Shown here in pieces: positions 34,095 to 42,387 of a DNA stretch of 64,000 bases. Every line of letters begins with the position of its first letter. Position 1 is the stretch's first letter. Both the position numbers and the translations under genes were made by a program. Origin of the DNA: Asanoa sp. WMMD1127 (lineage in GTDB: Bacteria > Actinomycetota > Actinomycetes > Mycobacteriales > Micromonosporaceae); NCBI RefSeq assembly GCF_029626225.1, contig NZ_JARUBP010000001.1, positions 6,510,001 to 6,574,000 of the forward strand, written 5' to 3'. The notes below the pieces were generated by a model. It was not told the DNA's origin, did no database searches, and saw only the letters and a list, made by a program, of their open reading frames with translations.

Positions 34095-35267
34095 ATGGCC
34101 ACGATGGCTTCGGCCACGCGGGTGGAGAGGCTTCCGCACGTCGACAACCTGCGGGCCGTGATGGTCGCGTGGATCATCGCCGGGCACGCGCTCCTGGGTT
34201 ATTCAGCCATCGGGGGGTGGCCGTACGACGAAGTCCAGGAGACCACGTTCCATCCACGCTCGGAACTCGCCATGGCCGTCGTCGTCGGACCGACGGCCCT
34301 TTTCGTGATCGGCACCTTCTTCTTCATCGCCGGCCTGTTCGCGCCGGCCGCGATGGCACGCAAGGGCCCGGCCAAGTTCGCCGGCGACCGGGTGGTCCGC
34401 CTCGGCGTACCCTTCCTGCTCTTCGCCCTGCTCGTCTGGCCGCTGTTCATGTGGTTCGCCTACCTGGCCGCCGGCTACCGCGTCTCGTTCTGGTGGGAGT
34501 TCACCCACCGGCACCCGTTCCTCGACTCGGGCCCGCTCTGGTTCGCGGAGATCCTGCTCTACGTCTCCCTCGCGTACGCCGCGCTGGTCTGGGCCAAGGA
34601 CCGCGCCCGCGCCGAGGGCAAGGCCGACGACGTCGACGAGGGCCCGACCGAGATCGGCGGCCGCCAGCTCGCGACGCTGATCGCGCTGGTCGCGGTCGCC
34701 TCGTTCCTCGTCCGGCTGTGGTTCCCGGCGCAGAGCAAGCAGGTGCTCGACCTGCACGTCTGGCAGTGGCCGCAGTGCGTCGCGATGTTCGGCCTCGGTG
34801 TCGCCGCCGCCCGCTTCGGCTGGGCCAAGCGCGTCCCGGAACGCCTGCGCCGCGGCTGCGGGGTCGCGGTGGTCTTCACGATCCTGTCGCTGCCGGTCTA
34901 CGCCTGGACCGTGGGCCTCAGCAACCTGGCCGACGACGCCGCGCCCTACCAGGGCGGCTGGCACTGGGAGGCGCTGCTCCTGGCCACCGTCGAGGCGATC
35001 CTGGTGGTCGCCGGCTCGGTCTGGGTCCTCGGCCTCGCCCAGGACCGCCTCCAGCGCGAAAGCCCCCTCTGGCGCCGCTGCGCCCGCGGCTCCTTCGCCG
35101 CCTTCGTCCTCCAGGCCCCGGTCCTGCTCACCCTCGCGATCCTGCTGCGCCCCTTCGACCTCCCGGCCGAAGCCAAAGCGATCGCCGTCGGCGGCATCGG
35201 CGTCCCGGTCTGCTTCTGGCTGGGCTGGCAACTCATCGAACGCACCCGCGTGGGCCGCTACCTGTGA
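34095..35267 (+). CDS. Membrane acyltransferase 3 family protein
   Basis: A 390-residue protein with about ten hydrophobic helices. The N-terminal RLPHVDNLRAVMVAWIIAGHALLGY has the family's Arg and catalytic His near the first helix. FFFIAGLFAPAAMARKGPAKF and DRVVRLGVPFLLFALLVWPL are typical of acyltransferase 3 (OafA/NodX-like) enzymes, which O-acylate exported or surface glycans and antibiotics. A short charged cytoplasmic loop (RARAEGKADDVDEG) lies in the middle. AGGAG/GGAGG-like purines (ggaggggggt) precede the ATG. No polysaccharide genes are adjacent. Confidence 0.82.
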   Translation: MATMASATRVERLPHVDNLRAVMVAWIIAGHALLGYSAIGGWPYDEVQETTFHPRSELAMAVVVGPTALFVIGTFFFIAGLFAPAAMARKGPAKFAGDRVVRLGVPFLLFALLVWPLFMWFAYLAAGYRVSFWWEFTHRHPFLDSGPLWFAEILLYVSLAYAALVWAKDRARAEGKADDVDEGPTEIGGRQLATLIALVAVASFLVRLWFPAQSKQVLDLHVWQWPQCVAMFGLGVAAARFGWAKRVPERLRRGCGVAVVFTILSLPVYAWTVGLSNLADDAAPYQGGWHWEALLLATVEAILVVAGSVWVLGLAQDRLQRESPLWRRCARGSFAAFVLQAPVLLTLAILLRPFDLPAEAKAIAVGGIGVPVCFWLGWQLIERTRVGRYL

Positions 35268-35291
35268 TTCACGATCACCGCTGACTCGGGT

Positions 35292-35361
35292 CCGCGGTGG
35301 GCGCGACCGTCGCTCCCGCCAGGGACCGCTCGCTCCGCTTCGCTGCCAGGCCCGCGGTGGG
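35292..35361 (+). repeat. Repeated ccgcggtggg in the acyltransferase/sigma gap
   Basis: The decamer ccgcggtggg occurs at 35292-35301 and again at 35352-35361, either side of a gctcgctccgcttcgct stretch, in a 100-bp gap between convergent genes. It may be part of an imperfect terminator; no clean stem is visible. Confidence 0.3.
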
Positions 35362-35367
35362 ACGCGG

Positions 35368-35985
35368 TCAGCTGGTGGGGCGGAGGCGGCGGACGTCGCG
35401 ATCGGCCATGGCGGCGACCAGGTCGTCGCGGGCCCGGGCCACCCGGGAGCGGATGGTGCCCACCGGGCAGCCGCAGACCTCGGCCGCCTCGGCATAGCTG
35501 AGGCCCGCGATCTGGGTCGCGACGAACGCCTCGCGACGCTCCGGGTCGAGGGCCCGGACCAGCTCCGTCAGCGCGAACCCCGCCTCGAAGCCGGCCCCGC
35601 CCGGGTCGCGGGCGAGCTCCGCCTCGGCGACCGGCTGCCAGTCGTCGAGAGCGGCCAGCCGCGGGCGGCGGGACACGTAGCGGATGTGGTCGGCGCAGGC
35701 CCGCCGGGCGATGGCGAGCAGCCAGGTGCGCGCCGTCGAGCGGGCGTCGAACGCCGGGAGGGCGCGCATCGCCCGCAGGTAGATCTCCTGCGTCAGGTCG
35801 TCGGCCTCCCCCGGGCCGACCAGGTGCACGACGAACCGGCGCAGCTGGTGCTGGGTCGCCTCGACGAACGCGTGGGCGGCGGCCCGGTCGCCGGCCTTCG
35901 CCGCCAGGGCCCAGCCGGTGACCTCGTCGAGGTCGGCGGCGGGCTCACCCGAGCGGGGGCCGCGCGGCAGTCCGGGGAGACGCAT
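35368..35985 (-). CDS. ECF RNA polymerase sigma factor, SigC-like
   Basis: A 205-residue sigma factor. Region 2 has FVVHLVGPGEADDLTQEIYLRAMRALPAFDARSTARTWLLAIARRACADHIR (promoter melting and -10 contact). Region 4 has LDPERREAFVATQIAGLSYAEAAEVCGCPVGTIRSRVARARDDL (-35 contact helix-turn-helix). The sequence is close to the mycobacterial SigC type. It is divergent from a zinc-finger anti-sigma factor gene at 36072, which very probably inhibits it. The short divergent gap holds a GGGAACC...CGAC promoter pattern facing the anti-sigma gene. Confidence 0.9.
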   Translation of the reverse strand: MRLPGLPRGPRSGEPAADLDEVTGWALAAKAGDRAAAHAFVEATQHQLRRFVVHLVGPGEADDLTQEIYLRAMRALPAFDARSTARTWLLAIARRACADHIRYVSRRPRLAALDDWQPVAEAELARDPGGAGFEAGFALTELVRALDPERREAFVATQIAGLSYAEAAEVCGCPVGTIRSRVARARDDLVAAMADRDVRRLRPTS

Positions 35986-36035
35986 GCCGGCAAGGCTAGC
36001 TTGTCCGGTTTCTCCGGCCTAGCCCGCGGTTGAAC

Positions 36036-36064
36036 GGGAACCAAACGGCGTTCGGCGGCGACTA
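36036..36064 (+). promoter_or_regulatory. ECF-type promoter before the anti-sigma gene
   Basis: GGGAACC at 36036-36042 and CGACTA at 36059-36064 are 16 bp apart, the usual ECF -35/-10 arrangement. Initiation about 7 bases after the -10 element would fall at or next to the GTG at 36072, giving a leaderless transcript. This fits autoregulation by the divergent sigma factor. Confidence 0.5.
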
Positions 36065-36071
36065 TCAAGAC

Positions 36072-36884
36072 GTGGACTGTGAGCGGATCCGGGAAATGCT
36101 GTCGGCGCGCCTCGACGGAGAGGACGCGCCGGGCGAGCGTGAGCTGACCGAGCGGCACCTGGCCGGCTGCGCGCGCTGCGCCGCCTGGCTCGACGCGGCG
36201 GCCGCGGTGACCCGCCTGGCGCGGACCGCGCCCGTGCCGCCGGCGAAGCCGGTCGACCTGACCGCCGTGCCGACCCCGCAGCCGGCCGGAAGCCGGCCGA
36301 GCCGGCCGGACGAGCCGAGCCAGCCCGGCGGGCCGGGCCGGCCAAGCCGGCTGAAGCCGCCCGGGAGCCGGCCCCGGCTGGCGATCGGGCTCCGGCTCGG
36401 TCTGGCCGTCATCGGGCTCGTCCAGTTCCTGCTCGGCGCCGCCCAGGTCGCCGGCCTCGGCCGCGACGACCACGCCCACGACGCCGTGCTCGGCTCGGGC
36501 CACCTCTGGCACGAGTCGGCCGCCTGGAACCTGGCCATCGGCGCCGGGTTCGCCTTCGTCGCCCTGCGCCGCACCCGCCCCACCGGTCTGCTGCCCACCC
36601 TGACCGCGTTCGTGGCCGTGCTCACCCTGCTCTCGGCGGGTGACATCGCCGCCGGCCGGGTCGAGCCCGGCCGCCTGGCCAGCCACGGCTTCCTGATCGC
36701 CGGCTGGTTGCTCACGTTCGCGCTCTCCCGTCCGGCCTTCGACCCGGGCGAGCCACCGGCCCGCGGCACCGGCCGGCGCTGGACCGCCACCTTCGACCCG
36801 GAGCCGGCCGCGACCACCCCGCCGCGCCTGCGCCTGGTCGAGCGCGGCACCGCCACCGCGGCAACTCACCGCAAGGCCGCCTGA
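36072..36884 (+). CDS. Membrane anti-sigma factor with zinc-binding domain
   Basis: The GTG at 36072 gives 270 residues. Residues 1-45 form a zinc-finger anti-sigma domain: DCERIREMLSARLDGE followed by RHLAGCARCAAWLDAAA (H-x3-C-x2-C), which holds the sigma factor. A Pro-rich linker (about 60-105) leads to four hydrophobic helices, e.g. GLAVIGLVQFLLGAAQVAGL and WLLTFALSR. Between helices 1 and 2 a His cluster (DDHAHDAVLGSGHLWHES) could sense metal on the outer face (inference). It is divergent from the SigC-like factor. A TTG 14 codons upstream would put the ECF promoter inside the gene and is rejected. Confidence 0.82.
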   Translation: MDCERIREMLSARLDGEDAPGERELTERHLAGCARCAAWLDAAAAVTRLARTAPVPPAKPVDLTAVPTPQPAGSRPSRPDEPSQPGGPGRPSRLKPPGSRPRLAIGLRLGLAVIGLVQFLLGAAQVAGLGRDDHAHDAVLGSGHLWHESAAWNLAIGAGFAFVALRRTRPTGLLPTLTAFVAVLTLLSAGDIAAGRVEPGRLASHGFLIAGWLLTFALSRPAFDPGEPPARGTGRRWTATFDPEPAATTPPRLRLVERGTATAATHRKAA

Positions 36885-36915
36885 ACGCCGCCGACCAAGC
36901 ACTAGCCTCGGAGGC

Positions 36916-38232
36916 ATGGACCTCGCCGGGCTGGCCGCGGACGCCTACGTCTACGGCTACCCGCTGGTCGCGAGCCTGACCGAGGTCAGCCGGTTCACCC
37001 GCGACGGCATGGGCGCCGTTCCCGCCACCCCGTTCAACGCGTTCGGCCACGCCCACCGGCTCGCCACGCCCGACGACCGGTTCGTCAGCGTCAACAACGA
37101 CACCGTCTACTCCGTCGCGCAGGTCGACGTCGGCGGCGGGCCGGTCCGGCTGAGCGTGCCCGACACCGGCGGCGCCTACTACGTGCTCCAGGTGGTCGAC
37201 GCCTGGACCAACAACATCGCGTACGTGGGCCGCCGCGCGACCGGCACCGCCGCCGGCAGCTTCCTGATCGTGCCGCGCGGCCACACCGGCCCGGTCCCCG
37301 ACGACACCACCGTGCTGCCCGCCTCGACCTCGGTGGTCACGATCGTCGGCCGGCTGGCCTGCGACGGCCCGGCCGACCTGCCCCGGGTCGAGCGCCTCCA
37401 GAAGGGCCTGCGGCTGCACGCCCCCACCCCGTCGGCACGCGCGCCGCTGCCCGCGGTCGCCGCCACCGGCGTACCCACCGATCTGCTGTTCTTCGCGCAC
37501 CTCCGGGCCTGGCTGGCCGCCTTCCCGCCCGCCGTGCCGGACCGGGCCCACCAGGAGCGGTTCCGGCCGCTCGGGCTCCTGGACGCGGGGTCGCCCTATA
37601 CGGACCCGCCGGACGACCTCGCGCAAGCCCTGGTCGACGGGGCCGCACAGGGGCTGGCGAGGATCGAGCACGCGTCGCGCGCCGGGCACAGCGTCAACGG
37701 CTGGCACCTGGCACCGCACGCGTTCGACTACAACGTCGACTTCCTCGGCCCCGGCACCGTCGACAGTCCGCAGTGGAAGATGACCGACCGGACGCACGGC
37801 TACCTGGCCCGGGCGGTGGCGGCGCGGGTCGGGCTGTGGGGCAACCACGGCTACGAGGCGGTGTACGCCCCGGTCTACGTCGACGCCGACGGCGCGCCGC
37901 TCAACGGGGCACACGCGTACGAGATCCGCTTCCCCGCCGAGCCGCCGGTCGACGCCTTCTGGTCGCTGACGATGTACGACATGCCCGACTACTACCTCGT
38001 ACCCAACGCGATCGACCGCTATTCGATCGGTGACCGCACCCCGGGACTCCGTCGCGAACCCGACGGTACGTTCACCCTCCGGGTGAGTCATGCGCCGCCC
38101 GCCGACGGCGACACGGCCAACTGGCTGCCGGCCCCGCCCGGCGCGTTCCGCCCGCTCATGCGCCTCTACCAGCCACGATCCGAGATCCTGCAGGGTTCCT
38201 ACACCCTGCCGCCGGTGGTCCGGGTCGGCTGA
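36916..38232 (+). CDS. DUF1254/DUF1214 domain protein
   Basis: A 438-residue protein. The N-terminal part AADAYVYGYPLVASLTEVSRF and FVSVNNDTVYSVAQVDVGGGPVRLSVPDTGGAYYVLQVVDAWTNN is DUF1254. The C-terminal part DAFWSLTMYDMPDYYLVPNAIDRYSIGDRTPGL and DTANWLPAPPGAFRPLMRLYQP is DUF1214. No signal peptide is evident here, although many relatives are exported. The family is widespread and of unknown function. It has its own start 31 bp after the anti-sigma gene and could be in the same unit, which would make it a possible target of the ECF pathway. Confidence 0.88.
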   Translation: MDLAGLAADAYVYGYPLVASLTEVSRFTRDGMGAVPATPFNAFGHAHRLATPDDRFVSVNNDTVYSVAQVDVGGGPVRLSVPDTGGAYYVLQVVDAWTNNIAYVGRRATGTAAGSFLIVPRGHTGPVPDDTTVLPASTSVVTIVGRLACDGPADLPRVERLQKGLRLHAPTPSARAPLPAVAATGVPTDLLFFAHLRAWLAAFPPAVPDRAHQERFRPLGLLDAGSPYTDPPDDLAQALVDGAAQGLARIEHASRAGHSVNGWHLAPHAFDYNVDFLGPGTVDSPQWKMTDRTHGYLARAVAARVGLWGNHGYEAVYAPVYVDADGAPLNGAHAYEIRFPAEPPVDAFWSLTMYDMPDYYLVPNAIDRYSIGDRTPGLRREPDGTFTLRVSHAPPADGDTANWLPAPPGAFRPLMRLYQPRSEILQGSYTLPPVVRVG

Positions 38233-38261
38233 GCCCGCCGCGGTCCCCCTTTCGCACAGCC

Positions 38262-38298
38262 CACACACAGGTGAAGATGGTGTGTCAATGTGTGTGTC
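38262..38298. repeat. CA/TG-rich inverted tract before the PAS protein
   Basis: cacacacagg is followed by gtgtgtcaatgtgtgtg, so the two sides can pair (cacacac with gtgtgtg). The base composition differs from the surrounding GC-rich DNA. Function unknown; it may lie in the promoter or leader of the PAS gene. Confidence 0.3.
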
Positions 38299-38328
38299 CA
38301 ACCCCGACGCCCCCGGATCGGAGCCGCC

Positions 38329-40413
38329 ATGGCGAGACGCTGGCCGGCGCTCGCCGGCGCCGTCGCCGTGGTGCTCGGCGGCGCGATCGTCGCGTTCCCG
38401 GGCGCGGCCGCCGCGCTCTGGGGCTCGGCCGGCGCGCTGGCCGCGACCGGGATCCTCTGGGGCATCCGGACCCACCAGCCCGCCCGGCGGGCGCCATGGG
38501 TCCTGCTCGCCGCGGCGGCGGCCGCTCTCGGCGCCGGTGACGTCGCCTACGAGCTGAGCACCGGCAGCGGCGACGCGTGGCTGATCGTCGCCGAGATCTG
38601 CTACCTGACCCTGTTCCCCTTGCTGGCGTACGCGCTGCTGGGCCTGACCAGGACGAGCGCCGCCCTGCGCGACCGGTCCACCGTGGTCGACCTGCTGTCC
38701 CTCGTCGTCGCCGCCGGCCTGGTCGGCTGGACGCTGACCGCCGGCCCGCTGACCGCCGCGTCGACCTGGCCGGTGTTCGACCGCTCGCTGGCCGCCGCCC
38801 ACGTGCTCGGCTCCATCGTGGTCGTCGTGGTGACCACGGCGCTGGTCGTGGCGACCCGGGCCCGCAACGTCTCCGCGGTGCTGCTGGCCGCGGGCTCGGC
38901 CGGCCTGCTCCTCGCCGACACCTTGGACGCGGTCGCCGAGATGGGCAGCGGTCTCCCGGGCGGGCGGCTGTGGGAGCTGGGCTACCTCGTCTGTTACGCC
39001 GCCTGGGGCGCCGCCGCGCTGCCACCCTCGATGGCCCGGCTGACCCTGCCGGTCGAGCCGCGGGTCGACTCGGGACGCGGCCTGGGTGTGCTGCCCGTCC
39101 TGCTGATCGCGCTGACCGGCCCGGCCCTGCTGCTCGTCGGCGACATCCGCGACGACGTCGGCGTGGTGACGGTCGTGGCGATCGGCTCCGCCCTGCTGAT
39201 CGTGCTGGTCGCGACCCGGCTCCACGACGCCCTGACCGCACAGCGCCGCGCCGTCGAGCGGGAACGCCTGCTCCGGCACGCCTGCGGCGAGCTCGTCGCG
39301 GCCACCGACGCGGTGACGGTCGCGGAGACGCTGGTGGCCGGCATCGACCGGCTGCTGCCAAAGGCCCAACCGCATCGGGTGATCTTCATCAGCACCGCCG
39401 GACCGGCCGAGGTCGACGAGACGGTGCCCCTGTCCGGTGTGGCCGCCTCGGCCCGGCTCCCCAGCGACTGGGAGCACGCCGGCGAAGCGGACCGGTCCCG
39501 GCGGGTCAAGGCCAGTGAGGAGACCGCCGACCTGCGGCCCGCGGTCGACCGCCGGCTCGACGCCGGGCGGGGTCGGGCCACCGGCAAGGCCGCGGTGCCG
39601 GCCGGGAGTTCCGACGACGCGCCGGCCGGCCCGGTCTTCGGCCGGGTCGACGCGGCCGACGCGCGCGCCTGGCGGCCGTTGGTGCTGCTCGACCACCAGC
39701 CACCCGCGACCGCCGGCGGCCGCCGCAGCCGGCTCAGCGCGACCCGGCTGCTCCACCCCGACCTGCGGGCGCCGCTCGCGGGCCTGCCGGCCACCCTGGT
39801 CGCCTCGCTGGCGGCCGAGCAGCCGGGCCGGCACCGCTCCCCCGTCAGCGCCGTCGCCGTCGCGGGCGACCACGCTGTGCTCGCGGGCCTGCAGGACACC
39901 ATCGAGGTGCTGGCCAGCCAGGCGGCGCTGGCGCTGCGCCGGGTCGGCCACACGGTGGAGACGAGCCGGCGGGAGCGCGACGCCTACCTGAGCGCGGTCA
40001 GCGAGCGCACCGCCGACGTGGTGATCCTGCTCGACGCCGACGAGTGGATCCGCTACGCCAGCCCGTCCATGGCCGAGCTGCTCAACGTCTCGGTGCCGGT
40101 CTTCTCGACCTGGCGCGACATCATCCACCGCGACGACCACGGCCAGGTCGAGAACACGCTCGACCGGGCCCGCTCCGCGCTCGACGGCAGCGGCGTCAAC
40201 ACCGAGTGGACGCTGCGGCGCTCGGACGGCTCCTGGATCCAGGTCGAGGTCAACTGCCGCGACCTGCGCAACCACCCGGCGGTGCAGGGCCTCGTGCTGA
40301 CGTTGCACGACGTGACTCCGGACCGCCGGGTCGACCTGCCCTCCACGCTGCGCCGGCTGGACCGCTCGGCGCCGGGCCGCAACCGCCGCAGCGTCTGGAA
40401 GCGGTTCGGCTGA
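38329..40413 (+). CDS. Membrane sensor with PAS domain and no output domain
   Basis: The ATG at 38329 gives 694 residues. About nine hydrophobic segments fill residues 1-300 (MASE-like region). A helical linker (ERERLLRHACGELVAATDAVTVAETL) leads into a GAF-like domain (about 320-540) with ALRRV at its end. A PAS fold-3 domain follows (ERTADVVILLDADEWIRYASPSMAELLNV ... GSWIQVEVNCRDLRNHPAVQGLVLTLHDVT). Relatives usually continue into GGDEF/EAL domains, but here only a 25-residue basic tail (LRRLDRSAPGRNRRSVWKRFG) remains before the stop. It is therefore either a sensor that acts through a partner or a truncated signalling protein. It ends exactly at the convergent NhaA gene. Confidence 0.75.
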   Translation: MARRWPALAGAVAVVLGGAIVAFPGAAAALWGSAGALAATGILWGIRTHQPARRAPWVLLAAAAAALGAGDVAYELSTGSGDAWLIVAEICYLTLFPLLAYALLGLTRTSAALRDRSTVVDLLSLVVAAGLVGWTLTAGPLTAASTWPVFDRSLAAAHVLGSIVVVVVTTALVVATRARNVSAVLLAAGSAGLLLADTLDAVAEMGSGLPGGRLWELGYLVCYAAWGAAALPPSMARLTLPVEPRVDSGRGLGVLPVLLIALTGPALLLVGDIRDDVGVVTVVAIGSALLIVLVATRLHDALTAQRRAVERERLLRHACGELVAATDAVTVAETLVAGIDRLLPKAQPHRVIFISTAGPAEVDETVPLSGVAASARLPSDWEHAGEADRSRRVKASEETADLRPAVDRRLDAGRGRATGKAAVPAGSSDDAPAGPVFGRVDAADARAWRPLVLLDHQPPATAGGRRSRLSATRLLHPDLRAPLAGLPATLVASLAAEQPGRHRSPVSAVAVAGDHAVLAGLQDTIEVLASQAALALRRVGHTVETSRRERDAYLSAVSERTADVVILLDADEWIRYASPSMAELLNVSVPVFSTWRDIIHRDDHGQVENTLDRARSALDGSGVNTEWTLRRSDGSWIQVEVNCRDLRNHPAVQGLVLTLHDVTPDRRVDLPSTLRRLDRSAPGRNRRSVWKRFG

Positions 40414-41805
40414 TCACGGGTTGGTCGGGTCGCGCCACGGCCCGGTCGGCAGCGCCGGGACCGCGTCGTCGTCCTCCACCATGCACAGCGGCAGCCGCTC
40501 CCCCAGGTAGCGCAGCGCCAGCGAGCCCACCACCGCCGAGACGACCGACGCCACCAGCACGCCGATCTTGGCGTCGTCGGTGATGACCGGGTCGTCGAAG
40601 GCCAGGTCGGTGATGAACAGGCCGATGGTGAAACCGATGCCGGCCAGCGAGGCACCGCCGATCAGGTGGCCGTAGCGGACCCGGCCCGGAAGCTCGCCCA
40701 GCTTCGTCCAGATGGCGATCGCGGTGCCGAGCGAGATCCCGACTATCTTGCCGACCACCAGGCCGACCACGATGCCGATGGTCACCGACGACTGCGCTGC
40801 CCGGGACAGGGTCTCCCCGCTTATCACCACGCCGGCGTTGGCGAGGGCGAAGACAGGCACGATGACGTACGCGCTGAACGGGTGCAGCACGTCCTGCAGC
40901 CGATCGTTGGCCGGCACGGTGGCCCGCGCCGCCTGGACGGTCAGCCGCGCCCGCTCGGCGTCCGCCCGCTCGATCAGCCCGCGGCCGTAGAAGCGCAGGA
41001 AGTCCAGCAGCCTTGGGTCGGTCGGGGTGGCGGGCACGACCAGGCCGAGGATGACGCCGGCCAGGGTGCCGTGCACGCCGGACTCGTAGACCGCGAACCA
41101 GAGGGCGACGCCGACCAGCGCGTACCAGCGGAGTTGCCAGACGCCCAGCCAGCGCATTCCCACCAGCACGGCGACCAGCACGACGGCGATGACCAGCGGC
41201 ACCATGGCGATGTCCGGCGTGTAGAAGACGGCCAGCACCACCACCGCCACGATGTCGTCGACGATGGCCAGGGTCAGGAAGAAGAGCCGGAGCTGGTCCG
41301 GGCAGCGCGGGCCGAAGAGCGCGAGGATGCCCAGCACGAACGCGGTGTCCGTGGAGATCGGGATGCCCCAGCCGTGCTCGGCCGGCGTGCCCGCGTTGAA
41401 CGCGTAGTAGATGAGCGCCGGCACGATGACGCCGCCGGCGGCGCCGAAGATGGGCGCCAACACGTAGCGCCGTCGGCGCAGCTCCCCGACGGTGATCTCG
41501 CGGTTGATCTCCAGCCCGACGGTGAGGAAGAAGATCGCCATGGCGGCGTCGTTGATCCAGTGCCGGAGATCCAGCGAGATGCCGTAGCCGCCGATCTCGA
41601 TCGACGCCTCGGTCTCCCACACCCACTCGTAGCTGCCGCCTGGGACATTGGCCCACACCAACGCCGCGATCGCGGCCGCGAGCAGCAGGAAACCACTGCC
41701 GGCCTCGGTGACGAGGAAGCGGGTGACCGGTTGGGGCACCAGCGGCAACGCGCCGGCCAGCCGGGTCCGTGGCCCTGGCCGGGGCGGCATCGACGCCGTG
41801 CTCAT
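40414..41805 (-). CDS. nhaA: Na+/H+ antiporter NhaA
   Basis: The ATG at 41805 (MSTASMPPRPGPRT) gives 463 residues with about 12 helices. GLEINREITVGELRRRRYVLAPIFGAAGGVIVPALIYYAFN, the STDTAFVLGILALFG segment and the paired Asp in LTLAIVDDIVAVVVLAVFY are the NhaA ion-binding motifs. GGASLAGIGFTIGLFITDLAF near the C-terminus is also conserved. It exports Na+ in exchange for protons and controls pH and salt. It is 7 bp after a DsbA-like gene. In many actinobacteria these two domains are fused in one protein, so the pair is probably a split form of that architecture. Confidence 0.94.
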   Translation of the reverse strand: MSTASMPPRPGPRTRLAGALPLVPQPVTRFLVTEAGSGFLLLAAAIAALVWANVPGGSYEWVWETEASIEIGGYGISLDLRHWINDAAMAIFFLTVGLEINREITVGELRRRRYVLAPIFGAAGGVIVPALIYYAFNAGTPAEHGWGIPISTDTAFVLGILALFGPRCPDQLRLFFLTLAIVDDIVAVVVLAVFYTPDIAMVPLVIAVVLVAVLVGMRWLGVWQLRWYALVGVALWFAVYESGVHGTLAGVILGLVVPATPTDPRLLDFLRFYGRGLIERADAERARLTVQAARATVPANDRLQDVLHPFSAYVIVPVFALANAGVVISGETLSRAAQSSVTIGIVVGLVVGKIVGISLGTAIAIWTKLGELPGRVRYGHLIGGASLAGIGFTIGLFITDLAFDDPVITDDAKIGVLVASVVSAVVGSLALRYLGERLPLCMVEDDDAVPALPTGPWRDPTNP

Positions 41806-41812
41806 CGCGCCC

Positions 41813-42319
41813 TCAGCGGCCGAGGCCGAGCGTACTGCGCAGGGCGCCGAGGTCCACCCGCCCGGTGTAGAGCCGGCCGTCGACGAAGAGGGTCGGTGTG
41901 CCGCGGACGCCGTCGGCCACGCCGGTCGTGTAGTCACGCTCGACGGCCGGCCGGAACGCCTGCGCCGCCTCGCCGACCACCGACTCGGGTTCGGGAACGC
42001 CGGCCTCGGTGGCGTAGGCCATCAGGTCCGGGTCGGTCAGCCGCGCCTGGTGCTTGAACAGCAGGTCGTGCATCGGCCAGAACCGGTCGCCGGCCGCCTC
42101 GGCGGCGAGCGCGGCGGTCAGCGCGTAGGGGTGCACGGTGAAGACCGGGAAGTGGCGGAAGACCAGCCGCACCCGCCCATCGGAGCCGTCGACCAGCTTG
42201 CGCAGCACCGGCTTGGCGGCGCCGCAGTACGGGCACTCGAAGTCGCCGTACTCGATGACGGTGATCGCCGCGCCGGGGTCGCCGTACGCGTGGCGGTCGA
42301 GGTCGATGGCGTCACTCAC
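41813..42319 (-). CDS. DsbA-family thioredoxin-like protein, partner of NhaA
   Basis: The GTG at 42319 (MSDAIDLDRHAYGDPGAAIT) gives 168 residues. The active site FECPYCGAAK (Cys29, Cys32) and the cis-Pro loop GVRGTPTLFVDGRLY are intact. There is no signal peptide or lipobox, so it appears cytoplasmic. It may oxidise, reduce or isomerise disulphides, or regulate the antiporter encoded 7 bp downstream. Longer frames upstream are Arg/Pro-rich and reach into the divergent MFS gene, so they are not used. Confidence 0.85.
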   Translation of the reverse strand: MSDAIDLDRHAYGDPGAAITVIEYGDFECPYCGAAKPVLRKLVDGSDGRVRLVFRHFPVFTVHPYALTAALAAEAAGDRFWPMHDLLFKHQARLTDPDLMAYATEAGVPEPESVVGEAAQAFRPAVERDYTTGVADGVRGTPTLFVDGRLYTGRVDLGALRSTLGLGR

Positions 42320-42387
42320 CCGTTCGATCGTGCCACCCGGACCGGCGCGGGGTGCGAAGATCGGAAATCCTCCGGTACGGTCCGCAA

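Noticed and set aside
35987-36008. Near-palindrome ccggcaaggctagcttgtccgg before the sigma factor start
   Set aside because: It has single-base slips on both arms and is short; chance is likely in GC-rich DNA, so it is not called as an operator.
36712-40308. A 1198-codon open frame on the minus strand across the DUF1254 and PAS genes
   Set aside because: It is a high-GC antisense shadow: composition is Arg/Gly/His/Asp-rich without domains, while both plus-strand genes have clear families.
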